A stretch of 64,000 nucleotides of DNA, taken from Roseomonas genomospecies 6. GTDB taxonomy: Bacteria > Pseudomonadota > Alphaproteobacteria > Azospirillales > Azospirillaceae. The notes below the pieces were generated by a model. That model ran no database searches, was not told where the DNA came from, and saw only the letters and a list, made by a program, of their open reading frames with translations. The stretch covers positions 62,001 to 126,000 of the forward strand of contig NZ_QOKW01000002.1 of the NCBI RefSeq assembly GCF_008365375.1. The letters are read 5' to 3'. Within the stretch, counting starts at the first letter, position 1. Every line of letters starts with the position of its first letter. The position numbers were made by a program, and so were the translations under genes. Of this stretch, positions 11,279 through 19,223 are shown in pieces.

Positions 11279-12475
11279 TCACCCCCAGGCCCAGAATCCG
11301 TCGCCTTCATCCATGTAGAATCGCGCCAGCACCATCTTGTGGACCTCCGACGCCCCGTCCACCAGCCGGGCCTGCCGGGCGTAGCGGTACATCCACTCCA
11401 GCGCCGTGTCCTTCGAATAGCCCCTGGCCCCGCAAAGCTGGATGGCCGTGTCCACCGCCTTGTGCAGCGTGTCGGCGACATGGACCTTGGCCATCGACAC
11501 CTCCTTGCGGGCGAAGTCGCCGCGGTCGAGCTGCCACGCCGCCTTCATGACCAGAAGCCGCCCGATCTCGATCTGCATGGCGACGTCGCCCATCATCCAC
11601 TGCACGCCCTCGTGCCCGGCCAGCGTGGTGCCGAAGCTCTCGCGCTCGCGCACATAGGCGGCGGCGATCTCCATGGCGCGCTTCGACAGGCCGGTCCAGC
11701 GCATGCAGTGGGTCAGCCGCGCCGGGCCGAGCCGGATCTGCGTCGCCTTCAGCCCGTCGCCGATGTTCATCAGGACGTTTTCGTCGGACACCTCCAGCCC
11801 GTCGAAGCGCAGCTCGCAATGGCCGCCATGCTCCTCCGGACCCATGATCGGAATGCGGCGGACGATCTCCCAGCCGGGCTGGTCCTTGTCGAACAGGAAG
11901 GCGGTCAGCCCCTTGCGCTTGTCGTCGGAGGTGCGGGCGATCAGGATGAAATGCTGCGCCTCCCCCGCCCCGGTGATGAACCATTTGTGGCCGGAGATCA
12001 CCCAGCGGTCGCCCCGCCGCTCCGCCCGCGTCTTCATCATCGAGGGGTCGGAACCGCCGCCCGGATGCGGCTCGGTCATCACGAAGGCGGAGCGGACCGT
12101 GCCGTCCACGATGGGCTGGAGCCAGCGCTCCTTTTGGGCCTCCGTCGCCACCTTGTTGAGAAGCTGCATGTTGCCGTCGTCGGGGGCGGCGCAGTTGAAG
12201 CAGACCGGCCCGAAGATGGAGCGGTTCATCTCCTCGTAGGCCGCGGCCATGCCGACGATTCCCAGCCCCTGCCCGCCGCGCACCGATGGCATCTGCGGCG
12301 CCCACAGCCCGGCGGCCTTCACCTCCCCGCGCAGGCGCTCCAGCAGGGCGGGCGCGATGTTCTCATGCTCGTCGAAGGAGGCCGGGTCCGCTTCCAGCGG
12401 CAGGATGCGCTCCTCCACGAAGGCGCGCACGCGGCGGCGGAAATCCTCAATCTCCGGGGGCAGGCTGAAATCCAT
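11279..12475 (-). CDS. Acyl-CoA dehydrogenase (ACAD10/11-like)
   Basis: 398-aa FAD enzyme of acyl-CoA alpha,beta-dehydrogenation. It starts MDFSLPPEIEDFRRRVRAFV. Family motifs are present: AFVMTEPHPGGGSDPSMMKT (FAD/substrate loop), HKWFITGAGEAQHFILIART, ESFGTTLAGHEGVQWMMGDV and QLCGARGYSKDTALEWMYRYARQARLVDGASEVHK (C-terminal FAD-binding and helix). The context (acyl-CoA ligase, SDR, APH kinase) suggests catabolism of a hydroxylated or branched acyl chain. The catalytic base position was not assigned with certainty. Confidence 0.9.
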   Translation of the reverse strand: MDFSLPPEIEDFRRRVRAFVEERILPLEADPASFDEHENIAPALLERLRGEVKAAGLWAPQMPSVRGGQGLGIVGMAAAYEEMNRSIFGPVCFNCAAPDDGNMQLLNKVATEAQKERWLQPIVDGTVRSAFVMTEPHPGGGSDPSMMKTRAERRGDRWVISGHKWFITGAGEAQHFILIARTSDDKRKGLTAFLFDKDQPGWEIVRRIPIMGPEEHGGHCELRFDGLEVSDENVLMNIGDGLKATQIRLGPARLTHCMRWTGLSKRAMEIAAAYVRERESFGTTLAGHEGVQWMMGDVAMQIEIGRLLVMKAAWQLDRGDFARKEVSMAKVHVADTLHKAVDTAIQLCGARGYSKDTALEWMYRYARQARLVDGASEVHKMVLARFYMDEGDGFWAWG

Positions 12476-12514
12476 CGGTTGCGGTCCTCTCCGTCGTTCT
12501 TTCTTCTTTGCTTG

Positions 12515-13276
12515 CTACAAGGTGCTGACCAGATGTCCGCCGTCCACCGGCACGACCGCCCCGGTCATGTAGGCCGACGCGTCGGAGCAGAGCAGCAGCA
12601 ACGGCCCGTCCAGGTCCGCCAGCCGCCCCAGCCGCCGCTGCGGCACCCGCCGGATCAGCGCCTGCCCTACGTCGGTCGCCAGGAAATCGCGGTTCAGGTC
12701 GGTCTCCATATAGCCGGGGGCCAAGGCGTTCACGCGGATGCCGTGGCGCGCCCATTCCAGCGCCAGCGCCTGGGTGAGTTGGACCAGCCCGGCCTTCGAC
12801 GCGGCGTAGGCCGCGACATGGCCCGCCACGCGCAACCCGAGGATGGAGGCGATGTTGACGATGGAACCGCCCCGCCCCTGCTCCTTCATCACGCGCGCAA
12901 CCGCCTGCGCGGTGAGGAAGGCGCCCTTCAGGTTGGTGTCGATCACGCGGTCCCAATCCTCCTCGCCATGGTCGAGCGCCGCCTTGGACACCGTGGTCCC
13001 GGCGTTGTTGACGAGGATGTCCAGCCCGCCGAGCGCGCTCGCGGCCATTTGAACGCCGTCGCGGACGGAGGCGGCGTCGGTGACGTCCAGCGGGACGGCG
13101 ACGGCTTGGCCGCCCGCGGCTTCGATCTCCGCGACGGCGGCGTCCAGGCTCTCGCGCCGCCGAGCGGCCAGGGCGACGCGGGCTCCCGCAGCGGCCAGCA
13201 CGCCCGCGAAATGCCGGCCCAGGCCGGACGAGGCCCCGGTGACGAGAGCGCTGAGGTTGGTGAGGGTGAGGGTCAT
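12515..13276 (-). CDS. Short-chain dehydrogenase/reductase
   Basis: 253-aa classical SDR. NAD(P)-binding glycine motif TGASSGLGRHFAG near residue 14, DILVNNAGTT (structural NNAG), a catalytic Ser in IVNIASILGLR, and the YAASKAG catalytic YxxxK. The C-terminus ends in the typical YMTGAVVPVDGGH. R-R-x-x-S after strand 2 (LAARRRESL) favours NADP(H). It lies between the acyl-CoA ligase and the dehydrogenase, consistent with oxidising or reducing a hydroxyacyl intermediate. FabG-like, but it is not in a fatty-acid synthesis cluster, so I give no gene symbol. Confidence 0.88.
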   Translation of the reverse strand: MTLTLTNLSALVTGASSGLGRHFAGVLAAAGARVALAARRRESLDAAVAEIEAAGGQAVAVPLDVTDAASVRDGVQMAASALGGLDILVNNAGTTVSKAALDHGEEDWDRVIDTNLKGAFLTAQAVARVMKEQGRGGSIVNIASILGLRVAGHVAAYAASKAGLVQLTQALALEWARHGIRVNALAPGYMETDLNRDFLATDVGQALIRRVPQRRLGRLADLDGPLLLLCSDASAYMTGAVVPVDGGHLVSTL

Positions 13277-13313
13277 GGGGTGGGTCCTGAAGTCATGCTA
13301 TTAGGGCTGGAGT

Positions 13314-14957
13314 TCATGCATCGGGCCCCCTTCCCAACCCCCTCGCCTGTTCGCGCAGCACGAACTTCTGGATCTTCCCCGTGGAGGTCTTCGGCAAGGC
13401 ACCGAACACCACCGTCCGGGGCGCCTTGAAATGGGCGAGGTGGTCGCGGCACCAGCCGATCACATCGGCCTCCGTCACCCGCCCCTCCGATCCCGGCTTC
13501 AGCGTGACGAAGGCGCAGGGGCTCTCGCCCCATTTCGCATCCGGACGGGCGACGACGGCGGCCTCCATGACATGGGGGTGCTTGTAGAGGACCTCCTCCA
13601 CCTCCAGCGAGGCGATGTTCTCGCCGCCGGAGATGATGATGTCCTTGGCGCGGTCCTTGATCTCGACATAGCGGTCGGGATGCAGGACGGCGAGGTCGCC
13701 GGTGTGCAGCCAGCCGTCGCGCAGCGCCTCGTCGGTCGCCGTGGGGTTCTTCAGATAACCCTTCATCACCGTGTTGCCGCGCAACGCCAGTTCGCCGAGA
13801 GTCTCGCCGTCGGCGGGGACTTCCTGGCCGGTCTCGGGGTCGAGCACGGTCTGCGCGGACATGGTGACGTTCGGCACGCCCTGGCGCGCCATCAGCACCG
13901 CGCGCTCCTCCAGCGGCAGGTCCGCCCAGCCCTCCTGCCACGCGCAGCCGGTGGAGGGGCCGTAGCATTCGGTCATGCCGTAGAGGTGGGTCAGGCGGAA
14001 GCCCATCCGTTCCATGCCCGCGATCACCGCGCTGGGCGGCGCCGCCCCGCCGGTCGCCACCTGAACGGGGCCGTGATCGAAGACCCGCTTCACCGCGTCC
14101 GGCGCGTGGATCATCATGGTCAGCACGACCGGCGCGCCGCAGAGATGGGTGACCTTCTCCTCCGCGATCAGGCGGAAGATCGCCGCCGGGTCCACGGTGC
14201 GCAGGCAAACATGGGTTGCCCCCACCGCCGTCACCGCCCAGGGGTAGGTCCAGCCGTTGCAATGAAACATGGGCAGCGTCCACAGATAGACGCTGTCGGG
14301 CCGCAGCCCGAAGGTGACGACGTTGCCGAGCGCGTTCAGATAGGCGCCGCGGTGGTGATACAGCACGCCCTTGGGGTTCCCCGTGGTGCCGGACGTGTAG
14401 TTGAGCGCGATGGACTCCCACTCGTCCTCCGGTACGCGCCAGGGGGCGGAGGGGTCTCCGGTCTTCAGGAAGTCCTCATACTCCACATCCCCGACCGGAT
14501 CGGCGTCCTGCCCGGCGGGATCGTCGATCCACACCACCCGCGGCGGGTTCGTCATGCGCTCCAGCGCGGCGCGGGCCACGGCGGACAGGCCGCGGTCCAC
14601 CAGGAACAGGCGGCTTTCGGCGTGCTCCAGGATGAAGGCGACGGCGGGCGGGTCCAGCCGCGTGTTCACGGCGTTCAGCACCGCCCCGGCGCCGGGGATG
14701 CCGAAATGCGCCTCCAGCATCGCCGGGGTGTTGAAGGCGAGGACGGACACCGCCTCCCCCGGACGGACGCCGGCCCCGGTCACCGCGGAGGCCAGCGCGC
14801 GTGCGCGGCGCTCCACCTCCGCCCAGCTCCGCCGCAGGGGGCCGTAGACCACGGCGGTCTTGTCCGGATAGACCATCGCGGAGCGGCGCAGGAAGTCCAG
14901 CGGCGTCAGCGGCACATGGTTGGCCGTGCGTCTGGCCAGTTCGGCGTCCACGGTCAT
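13314..14957 (-). CDS. AMP-dependent acyl-CoA ligase
   Basis: 547-aa adenylate-forming enzyme that activates a carboxylic acid with ATP and CoA. Motifs in order: IALNYTSGTTGNPKGVLYHHRG (P-loop-like A3), THLYGMTECYGPS (A5), GWLHTGDLAVLHPDRYVEIKDRAKDIIISGGENI (A7–A8 hinge) and LPKTSTGKIQKFVLRE (A10 catalytic Lys). It resembles the medium/long-chain or methylmercaptopropionate (DmdB-like) ligases. It is the first gene of the minus-strand acyl-CoA operon and is followed after 37 bp by the SDR gene. The 222-bp region up to the divergent Crp/Fnr gene must hold its promoter. Confidence 0.9.
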   Translation of the reverse strand: MTVDAELARRTANHVPLTPLDFLRRSAMVYPDKTAVVYGPLRRSWAEVERRARALASAVTGAGVRPGEAVSVLAFNTPAMLEAHFGIPGAGAVLNAVNTRLDPPAVAFILEHAESRLFLVDRGLSAVARAALERMTNPPRVVWIDDPAGQDADPVGDVEYEDFLKTGDPSAPWRVPEDEWESIALNYTSGTTGNPKGVLYHHRGAYLNALGNVVTFGLRPDSVYLWTLPMFHCNGWTYPWAVTAVGATHVCLRTVDPAAIFRLIAEEKVTHLCGAPVVLTMMIHAPDAVKRVFDHGPVQVATGGAAPPSAVIAGMERMGFRLTHLYGMTECYGPSTGCAWQEGWADLPLEERAVLMARQGVPNVTMSAQTVLDPETGQEVPADGETLGELALRGNTVMKGYLKNPTATDEALRDGWLHTGDLAVLHPDRYVEIKDRAKDIIISGGENIASLEVEEVLYKHPHVMEAAVVARPDAKWGESPCAFVTLKPGSEGRVTEADVIGWCRDHLAHFKAPRTVVFGALPKTSTGKIQKFVLREQARGLGRGPDA

Positions 14958-15179
14958 GCCCTCCCCTGCACTTTTCCGGATGGCGCCTCATACCGGACGC
15001 CTTGCGGATGATGGTAGCCACGAACCATTGGACAGAACAAGGTTCACCTTCGGTCGGCTTGCCCCCGATACCCGCAAGGACGTGGCAGGCGCGGGCGAGC
15101 GCGTTACCGCCTCTGGGCGCCACGGACGTGGGCCGCACGCCTTGTACACTGGCTATGCACAACCCGGGTGGGGGCGGCC

Positions 15180-15890
15180 ATGACGACGGTGCGGATCGCG
15201 TTCGACAAGGAACTGGTGCTGTCGGGGCACTTCCTGCTGAAGCATCTGGAGAAGCCGGAACTGCAACGCCTCGCCGCCAGCGCCCGGCTGGCCTATTTCC
15301 GGCCCGGCGCGGTCATCTTCCAGAAGGGCGACCCCGGCGACAGCATGATGGCGGTCATCCGCGGGCGGGTGAAGATCTGCTCCCACTCCACCGACGGGAA
15401 GGAACTGGTGCTGAACATCATCAACAAGGGCGGCCTGTTCGGGGAGATCGCCCTGCTGGACGGGGAACCGCGCACCGCCGATGCCGTGGCGCTGGAGGAG
15501 ACGGACTTGCTGGTGCTCGACCGCTCCAAGTTCGTGCCCCTGCTGAACGAGCGGCCGGCGGTGGCGCTCCAGCTCATCACCGTATTGTGCAAGCGCCTGC
15601 GCCAGACCAGCGAGCATCTGGAGGACACGCTGTTCCTGGAAGCGTCCTCCCGCTTCGCCCGGGCGCTGATGCGGCTGGCCGACGTGTTCGGCAAGCCAGC
15701 GCCGGGCGGGCTGAAGCTGGACATCAAGCTGTCGCAGCAGCAGCTCGGCTGTTTGGTCGGCGTCTCGCGCGAGAGCATCAACAAGCTGTTGGGCGAGTGG
15801 CAGCGGAACGGCGTGATCTCCGTGGAATCCGGGCGGATCACCCTGCTCGACCGCGATGCGTTGGAGGAGATCGCGGAGGCGAATGGGTGA
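15180..15890 (+). CDS. Crp/Fnr-family transcription regulator
   Basis: 236 aa from ATG 15180 (MTTVRIAFDKELVLSG); a GTG at 15168 in the same frame is less likely because the G-rich stretch just before 15180 fits a ribosome-binding site. The cNMP-binding beta-roll is present: GAVIFQKGDPGDSMMAVIRGRVKI and GLFGEIALLDGEPRTADAVALEETDLLVLDR. It is followed by the dimer helix and a winged HTH (LSQQQLGCLVGVSRESINKLLGEWQ). The GEIALLDGEPRTADA loop keeps the Glu and Arg that hold cyclic nucleotide in Crp-type proteins, so cAMP/cGMP binding is plausible. No N-terminal Cys cluster is present, so it is not an Fe–S Fnr. It is divergent from the acyl-CoA operon. Confidence 0.88.
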   Translation: MTTVRIAFDKELVLSGHFLLKHLEKPELQRLAASARLAYFRPGAVIFQKGDPGDSMMAVIRGRVKICSHSTDGKELVLNIINKGGLFGEIALLDGEPRTADAVALEETDLLVLDRSKFVPLLNERPAVALQLITVLCKRLRQTSEHLEDTLFLEASSRFARALMRLADVFGKPAPGGLKLDIKLSQQQLGCLVGVSRESINKLLGEWQRNGVISVESGRITLLDRDALEEIAEANG

Positions 15891-15907
15891 AGGGGGAGTG
15901 GTTGCGT

Positions 15908-15983
15908 TGGGCCCCCTCCCTAACCCTCCCCCACCTTCGGCGAGGGAGGGGATTTGAGCCCTCCCCCGCGAAGTGGGGGAGGG
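15908..15983. repeat. Dispersed palindromic intergenic repeat, left part (interrupted by Mu-like remnant)
   Basis: The left arm 'tgggccccctccctaaccct' begins at 15908. Its reverse complement is completed only by joining 15971–15988 to the sequence after the mobile remnant (19192 onward: ttgggagggggccca). So the intact target was one long inverted repeat with a smaller internal hairpin, cut by the insertion. Related copies lie at about 25255–25356, 44123–44169 and 54034–54088, mostly just downstream of a gene. Confidence 0.8.
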
Positions 15984-15988
15984 TTGGG
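15984..15988. repeat. Target-site duplication (left copy) of the Mu-like remnant
   Basis: The 5 bp TTGGG directly before the TG terminus at 15989 is repeated exactly after the CA terminus at 19191 (19192–19196). A 5-bp duplication is what Mu-type transposition produces. Confidence 0.8.
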
Positions 15989-16024
15989 TGAAGCGCGCCA
16001 CATAATTTTGGAGTGCCGGACACA

Positions 16025-17536
16025 TCAATCTGGAGCATTCGATTTGCTCCGCTCAATGGCTTCGACCCGCGCATCAAGATCGCGAAACAGGTGTTGGACC
16101 GCCGCCGCGAAATAGGGCAGCAACTGGTCTGGCCGGAGCGCTTGGCGACCATCCTCCTCCAGTACCCAGAACCCAGGAGCGGTTACAGCATCGCCATCAC
16201 GGGTCGCTATACCTGCCTCAAGCGCGGCGGCGACCACATCCTGCGCAACCCACCCTGCATGCCGGCGACGACCGGCCCGCGGGGTCAGCACAAGTCGGCT
16301 GCGCGGGATCTCCACGGTTTCCATCACGGGGACCCGGTAGGTGATCTGCGATCCATCAGCGCCGCGAATCGCCTGCCCCGCCTCGGTGAACATTGGATAT
16401 TCGAGGAACATCGGTTCGTCGACTTCCTCGAATTCGACCCGGACGATGGCCCGGCCATTCTCGACGGCCACGCGCTCGACCTCTCGCTGCACCCGCCGCA
16501 TCTTCTGGCGCTCCACGATCTCCGGCTCGTCGGGCACGACGTCGATCTGTACGCCACCCTCTCGCCAGCGAAAGGTGATCGGCTGAAGCAAGGCCAGGAA
16601 CCTTGCGGCGCGCGCGCCATCGATGGGCTCGCGGTCGGCCTTGTCCGGGCCATGGGATGTCTGGATGGTCCCGTTCGCCGACCAAATCGCAGAGAGCCGG
16701 GCATCCGATGCCCCTAACGAATACGCGTTGTCGACGACAGGACGGAGATTGGCCTGGACCCCCAGATCTCCACTATTGGTCCCAATCGTAGCGCAAGTAC
16801 CGTCGCTCGACGAGCCTCCAATGAATGTGATTGCGCGATTTGCAGACGCCTTCGGAAGCACCATTACCTGCGGGACATTGGCGGAGCGCAGTTCCACGGT
16901 CGTGCCGGAGTAGGCGCCCACAACGATGGTCCCGGCTCCGGTTGGCCCGATGAGGCCCGTGTGAGTGGTGTCACCCACGGTCACGAAGCCCCGGACGGCG
17001 ATCCTCTCCCCCGGGATTTGGGCGGTGCCGGCAGTGCCCACGTACATGTTGCCGGTGGCGGACAGCCGCCATGACTCAACGCCAGCATTGGCGACGGCGA
17101 CGGCATCGGCGCCGGGAGAGAAGAACCCGCTACCACTCCACGGGCCAAAATATGCAGATGGTGCAACAGCAGAGCCCACGTCGAAGGGAACGCCTCCGTT
17201 CTCATCCTTCGCCATGGCACGCTGGGCTGGGATTGTCGAGTAGACATACTTCGTCTCCGCACCCCAGTTCACGGCCCCCCCGCCGTTGGATGAACTGAGC
17301 ACCGCCGCTCGCGTTAGGGTGACGGAACTGCCTGCGGTGATGACTCCCTCGACAACCTCCCACTGGGTGGGCTGGTCCAGGCTGTCGACCACGGTGTACC
17401 CAACTCGATCGCCGCTGGTGATGCCGCCCGCTGAGAGGAAGCTGTTCCAGCCGGTCGGCGCACCGCCAAGCGTGTAGGTGCCGGTCCCCACCGTCGTTGT
17501 GGTCTGCAACACTCTGTTGCCGTACTTCACCATCAT
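16025..17536 (-). CDS. Phage tail fibre/appendage protein with C-terminal S74 intramolecular chaperone
   Basis: 503 aa. The N-terminal ~130 residues look like a short phage adaptor (TYTLGGAPTGWNSFLSAGGI; VTLTRAAVLSSSNGGGAVNW), then Gly/Thr/Val-rich beta repeats typical of trimeric fibres. The C-terminal ~230 residues match the endosialidase-type chaperone (peptidase S74): NAYSLGASDARLSAIWSANG, TSHGPDKADREPIDGARAAR, GWVAQDVVAAALEAG and LLPYFAAAVQHLFRDLDARV. The usual cleavage Ser is kept (TSHGPDKAD); the common next Asp is His. It should trimerise and self-cleave. The start ATG overlaps the upstream stop (ATGA, 17533–17536). It is the last gene before the element's end. Confidence 0.82.
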   Translation of the reverse strand: MMVKYGNRVLQTTTTVGTGTYTLGGAPTGWNSFLSAGGITSGDRVGYTVVDSLDQPTQWEVVEGVITAGSSVTLTRAAVLSSSNGGGAVNWGAETKYVYSTIPAQRAMAKDENGGVPFDVGSAVAPSAYFGPWSGSGFFSPGADAVAVANAGVESWRLSATGNMYVGTAGTAQIPGERIAVRGFVTVGDTTHTGLIGPTGAGTIVVGAYSGTTVELRSANVPQVMVLPKASANRAITFIGGSSSDGTCATIGTNSGDLGVQANLRPVVDNAYSLGASDARLSAIWSANGTIQTSHGPDKADREPIDGARAARFLALLQPITFRWREGGVQIDVVPDEPEIVERQKMRRVQREVERVAVENGRAIVRVEFEEVDEPMFLEYPMFTEAGQAIRGADGSQITYRVPVMETVEIPRSRLVLTPRAGRRRHAGWVAQDVVAAALEAGIATRDGDAVTAPGFWVLEEDGRQALRPDQLLPYFAAAVQHLFRDLDARVEAIERSKSNAPD

Positions 17537-18296
17537 AGGTCTTCCTCAATGATGTAGGTTTTGGAAAACGCGGACACCCGTGGCTGCGTGATGGGGGTCA
17601 CACTCTCCGGCGTGCCCAGCAGCACGCGGCGAAGCGGTGTGTCCGGATGGGTGCAAATAAGCATCTGCCCGAGGCATCCCAGACGTCGATCAGCATCCTC
17701 GATCACGTCCGCATCGGACGAAGGCACCCGCGGGAAGGTGATGGACAACCGTCGATACCGAGGCCCAAAAGTGCGAAACCGTCGACCGGATTTGGGCGCC
17801 TTGCTCTTCTTGCCCTCGTCGACCCACTCCCGCGCCCAGTCATAGGAGAAGTTGCGTGCCATGACGTGGGCGGGCCCCGCCCAAAGGCGCCCCCCTGGAC
17901 ATACGGTGCTGCGGAGGCAACGGTCAGACGCAGGTACCGTGGATACTGCGCCGCCGGCAGAAAGCTCCACCAATAGCCATAGTCGGCGTTAACCAACGGA
18001 ACAGACAAAAGCGTGCCAGTTCCAGGCGTGGCGGCGTCGAGCGTCAGCGTAATTCCTTCGCCGGTTCCGAGCTGGACGCCGCTGCGCGGCATAACCAGGC
18101 AGACCACGCCCACCTCGACCGGCCGGCCGAAGTCCGCCTGGACCCACCGCCCGCTGCCTGGAAGCGACCGCCACACCTCCTCCGGCGACAAGGTCGCGAG
18201 GTTGGCTACTCCAAGCCCATCGACCTCGCTGTTCGTGCTCAGAACGGTGCCGGCGCTCGACACCCAATCCATGGTGCTGATGAGGGCGTTTGTCAT
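17533..18296 (-). pseudogene. Phage tail-module protein, frameshifted
   Basis: Reading begins at ATG 18294–18296 (MTNALISTMDWVSSAGTVLS) and stays similar to a phage protein up to RLTVASAAPYVQGG near 17890. The natural continuation (RLWAGPAHVMARNFSYDWAR ... VSAFSKTYIIEEDL) is in a different frame and ends at 17533. The switch falls at a run of six C on the plus strand (17890–17895), so a one-base gain (or two-base loss) would restore a ~253-aa protein. It may be a true mutation or a homopolymer sequencing error. The restored stop overlaps the tail-fibre start, which supports the reconstruction. Confidence 0.75.
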
Positions 18297-18406
18297 TGGC
18301 CGAAAATCGCTATGGTGAGTGTCACGTCGTCGTCGTCGATGTCCTGACCGACGACGATCCCCATCGGCCCGCCCGACAGGCCGCGCATGGGATAGGTCAG
18401 ACGCAC
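18293..18406 (-). pseudogene. C-terminal stub of a deleted phage tail gene
   Basis: About 37 codons (VRLTYPMRGLSGGPMGIVVG ... IAIFGQ, stop 18293–18295) read as the end of a phage protein, with the ATGA stop/start overlap to the next gene that is usual in phage tail operons. There is no start codon or upstream gene body. The sequence abuts the beheaded repressor gene at about 18,405, so a deletion endpoint must lie here. Confidence 0.6.
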
Positions 18407-18408
18407 CG

Positions 18409-18861
18409 ATGGCCGAGAAGCTGAATTGGAAACTCAACACCCTCGCCAACTACGAGCAGGGCAAGAACCTGCCTGACCACGAATTTCTCGCCCGCCTTCA
18501 AGAGCTTGGGTACTCGTTGGATTGGATCATCACCGGGCATGGTGAGATGTATCTGATCGAGGCCAAGCACTCCGGGCATGAGGGCACCGAAGGAACCAGC
18601 ATGGCCGTTCCGGCCTATATGCTGGATGAGGATCTGATGGCTCGTCTGGTGGATGGGATCACGGCGGCCTATAAGGATGCCGGGCAGGGGCTCGCGCCGG
18701 TTCACCTCGGCCGCATGGCCGCGCGCCTGGTCAACGAAATCGTGGCTGCATCGGACGGCCCGGAGGACTATCCTGGCGCTCTCAAGATGCGGCTGGCCCA
18801 GCTCCGCAACGAGCTGCGCTCCGCGGCCAGCGATCCCGCCTCAAGCAAACGCTTGGCCTGA
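18409..18861 (+). pseudogene. Prophage XRE/CI-type repressor, N-terminus deleted
   Basis: 150 codons from ATG 18409. The first residues (MAEKLNWKLNTLANYEQGKN) correspond to the second half of an XRE helix-turn-helix (TLANYExG, then LPDHEFLARL and SLDWIITGHGEM, the conserved end of this repressor class). The first two helices are missing. The remaining body (VPAYMLDEDLMARLVDGITA, LGRMAARLVNEIVAA) is helical and resembles phage C-repressor tails. Without the first HTH helices it should not bind DNA normally. It is kept as an open frame, so a small dimerising protein is possible. The deletion junction is ~18,405. Confidence 0.7.
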
Positions 18862-19126
18862 GAGTGGTACGGAATACCCCACACGAGAGTGTGCATACTG
18901 AAGGGGCAGTTGACAACTCATACGCGAATATGCAGCTTCGCACGGTTTTCTCGAAGCGTGTTAAGAGGGTATCCCGGCCCGCTAAGAGACGCCTGAAGCG
19001 CCCGCCGACCGGTCCCTATGGCGCTCCAAAGATAAATGACCCGGAGGCGGATTTTCTCCGCACTCCAGGTTCAACGGAATTTTGGGAGCGCTGGGGCGAC
19101 GATGGGAAACCCGAATGGAATCAACG
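18862..19126. other. Left-end region of the Mu-like remnant
   Basis: There is no gene I can support here. The stretch holds an inverted repeat cacac–gaga–gtgtg at about 18,881–18,894 and a TTGACA-like hexamer near 18,909, which could be old operator/promoter sequence. A plus-strand open frame (18864–19232) crosses the element's end into host DNA and is therefore unlikely to be real. Confidence 0.4.
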
Positions 19127-19166
19127 ATCCCACGGCATCCCGCCAAATCCCGTCATATCCCGCCCA
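19127..19166. repeat. 10-bp periodic ATCCC array beside the remnant terminus
   Basis: ATCCC recurs at exact 10-bp steps starting at 19127, 19137, 19147 and 19157, followed by CTCCA at 19167 in the terminal TGGAGTG site (opposite strand). It therefore lies directly inside one end of the Mu-like remnant. A matching 10-bp array lies inside the right end of the other Mu-like element (33451–33490). Spacing of one helical turn suggests a protein bound along one face, or bent DNA. Confidence 0.75.
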
Positions 19167-19191
19167 CTCCAGGGTTCACTGTCTGTCAACA

Positions 19192-19196
19192 TTGGG
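19192..19196. repeat. Target-site duplication (right copy) of the Mu-like remnant
   Basis: TTGGG, identical to 15984–15988, immediately follows the CA terminus at 19191. The following agggggccca completes the palindromic host repeat. Confidence 0.8.
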
Positions 19197-19223
19197 AGGG
19201 GGCCCACCTCAACCACTCCCCCC

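Larger units (their letters stand above)
15989..19191. mobile_element. Mu-like prophage remnant (3.2 kb) with exact ends
   Basis: The boundaries follow from three observations. The ends read TG...CA. Reading inward, each end has TGGAGTG starting exactly 20 nt from its terminus (16009–16015, and as reverse complement 19165–19171). A perfect 5-bp duplication TTGGG flanks the element. Inside are a tail gene with an S74 chaperone domain, a frameshifted tail gene, the C-terminal stub of a third gene (all minus strand) and a repressor without its N-terminus (plus strand). The order matches Mu: repressor transcribed toward the 'left' end (here ~19.19 kb) and tail genes toward the 'right' end (~15.99 kb). 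Everything between has been deleted. Confidence 0.8.
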
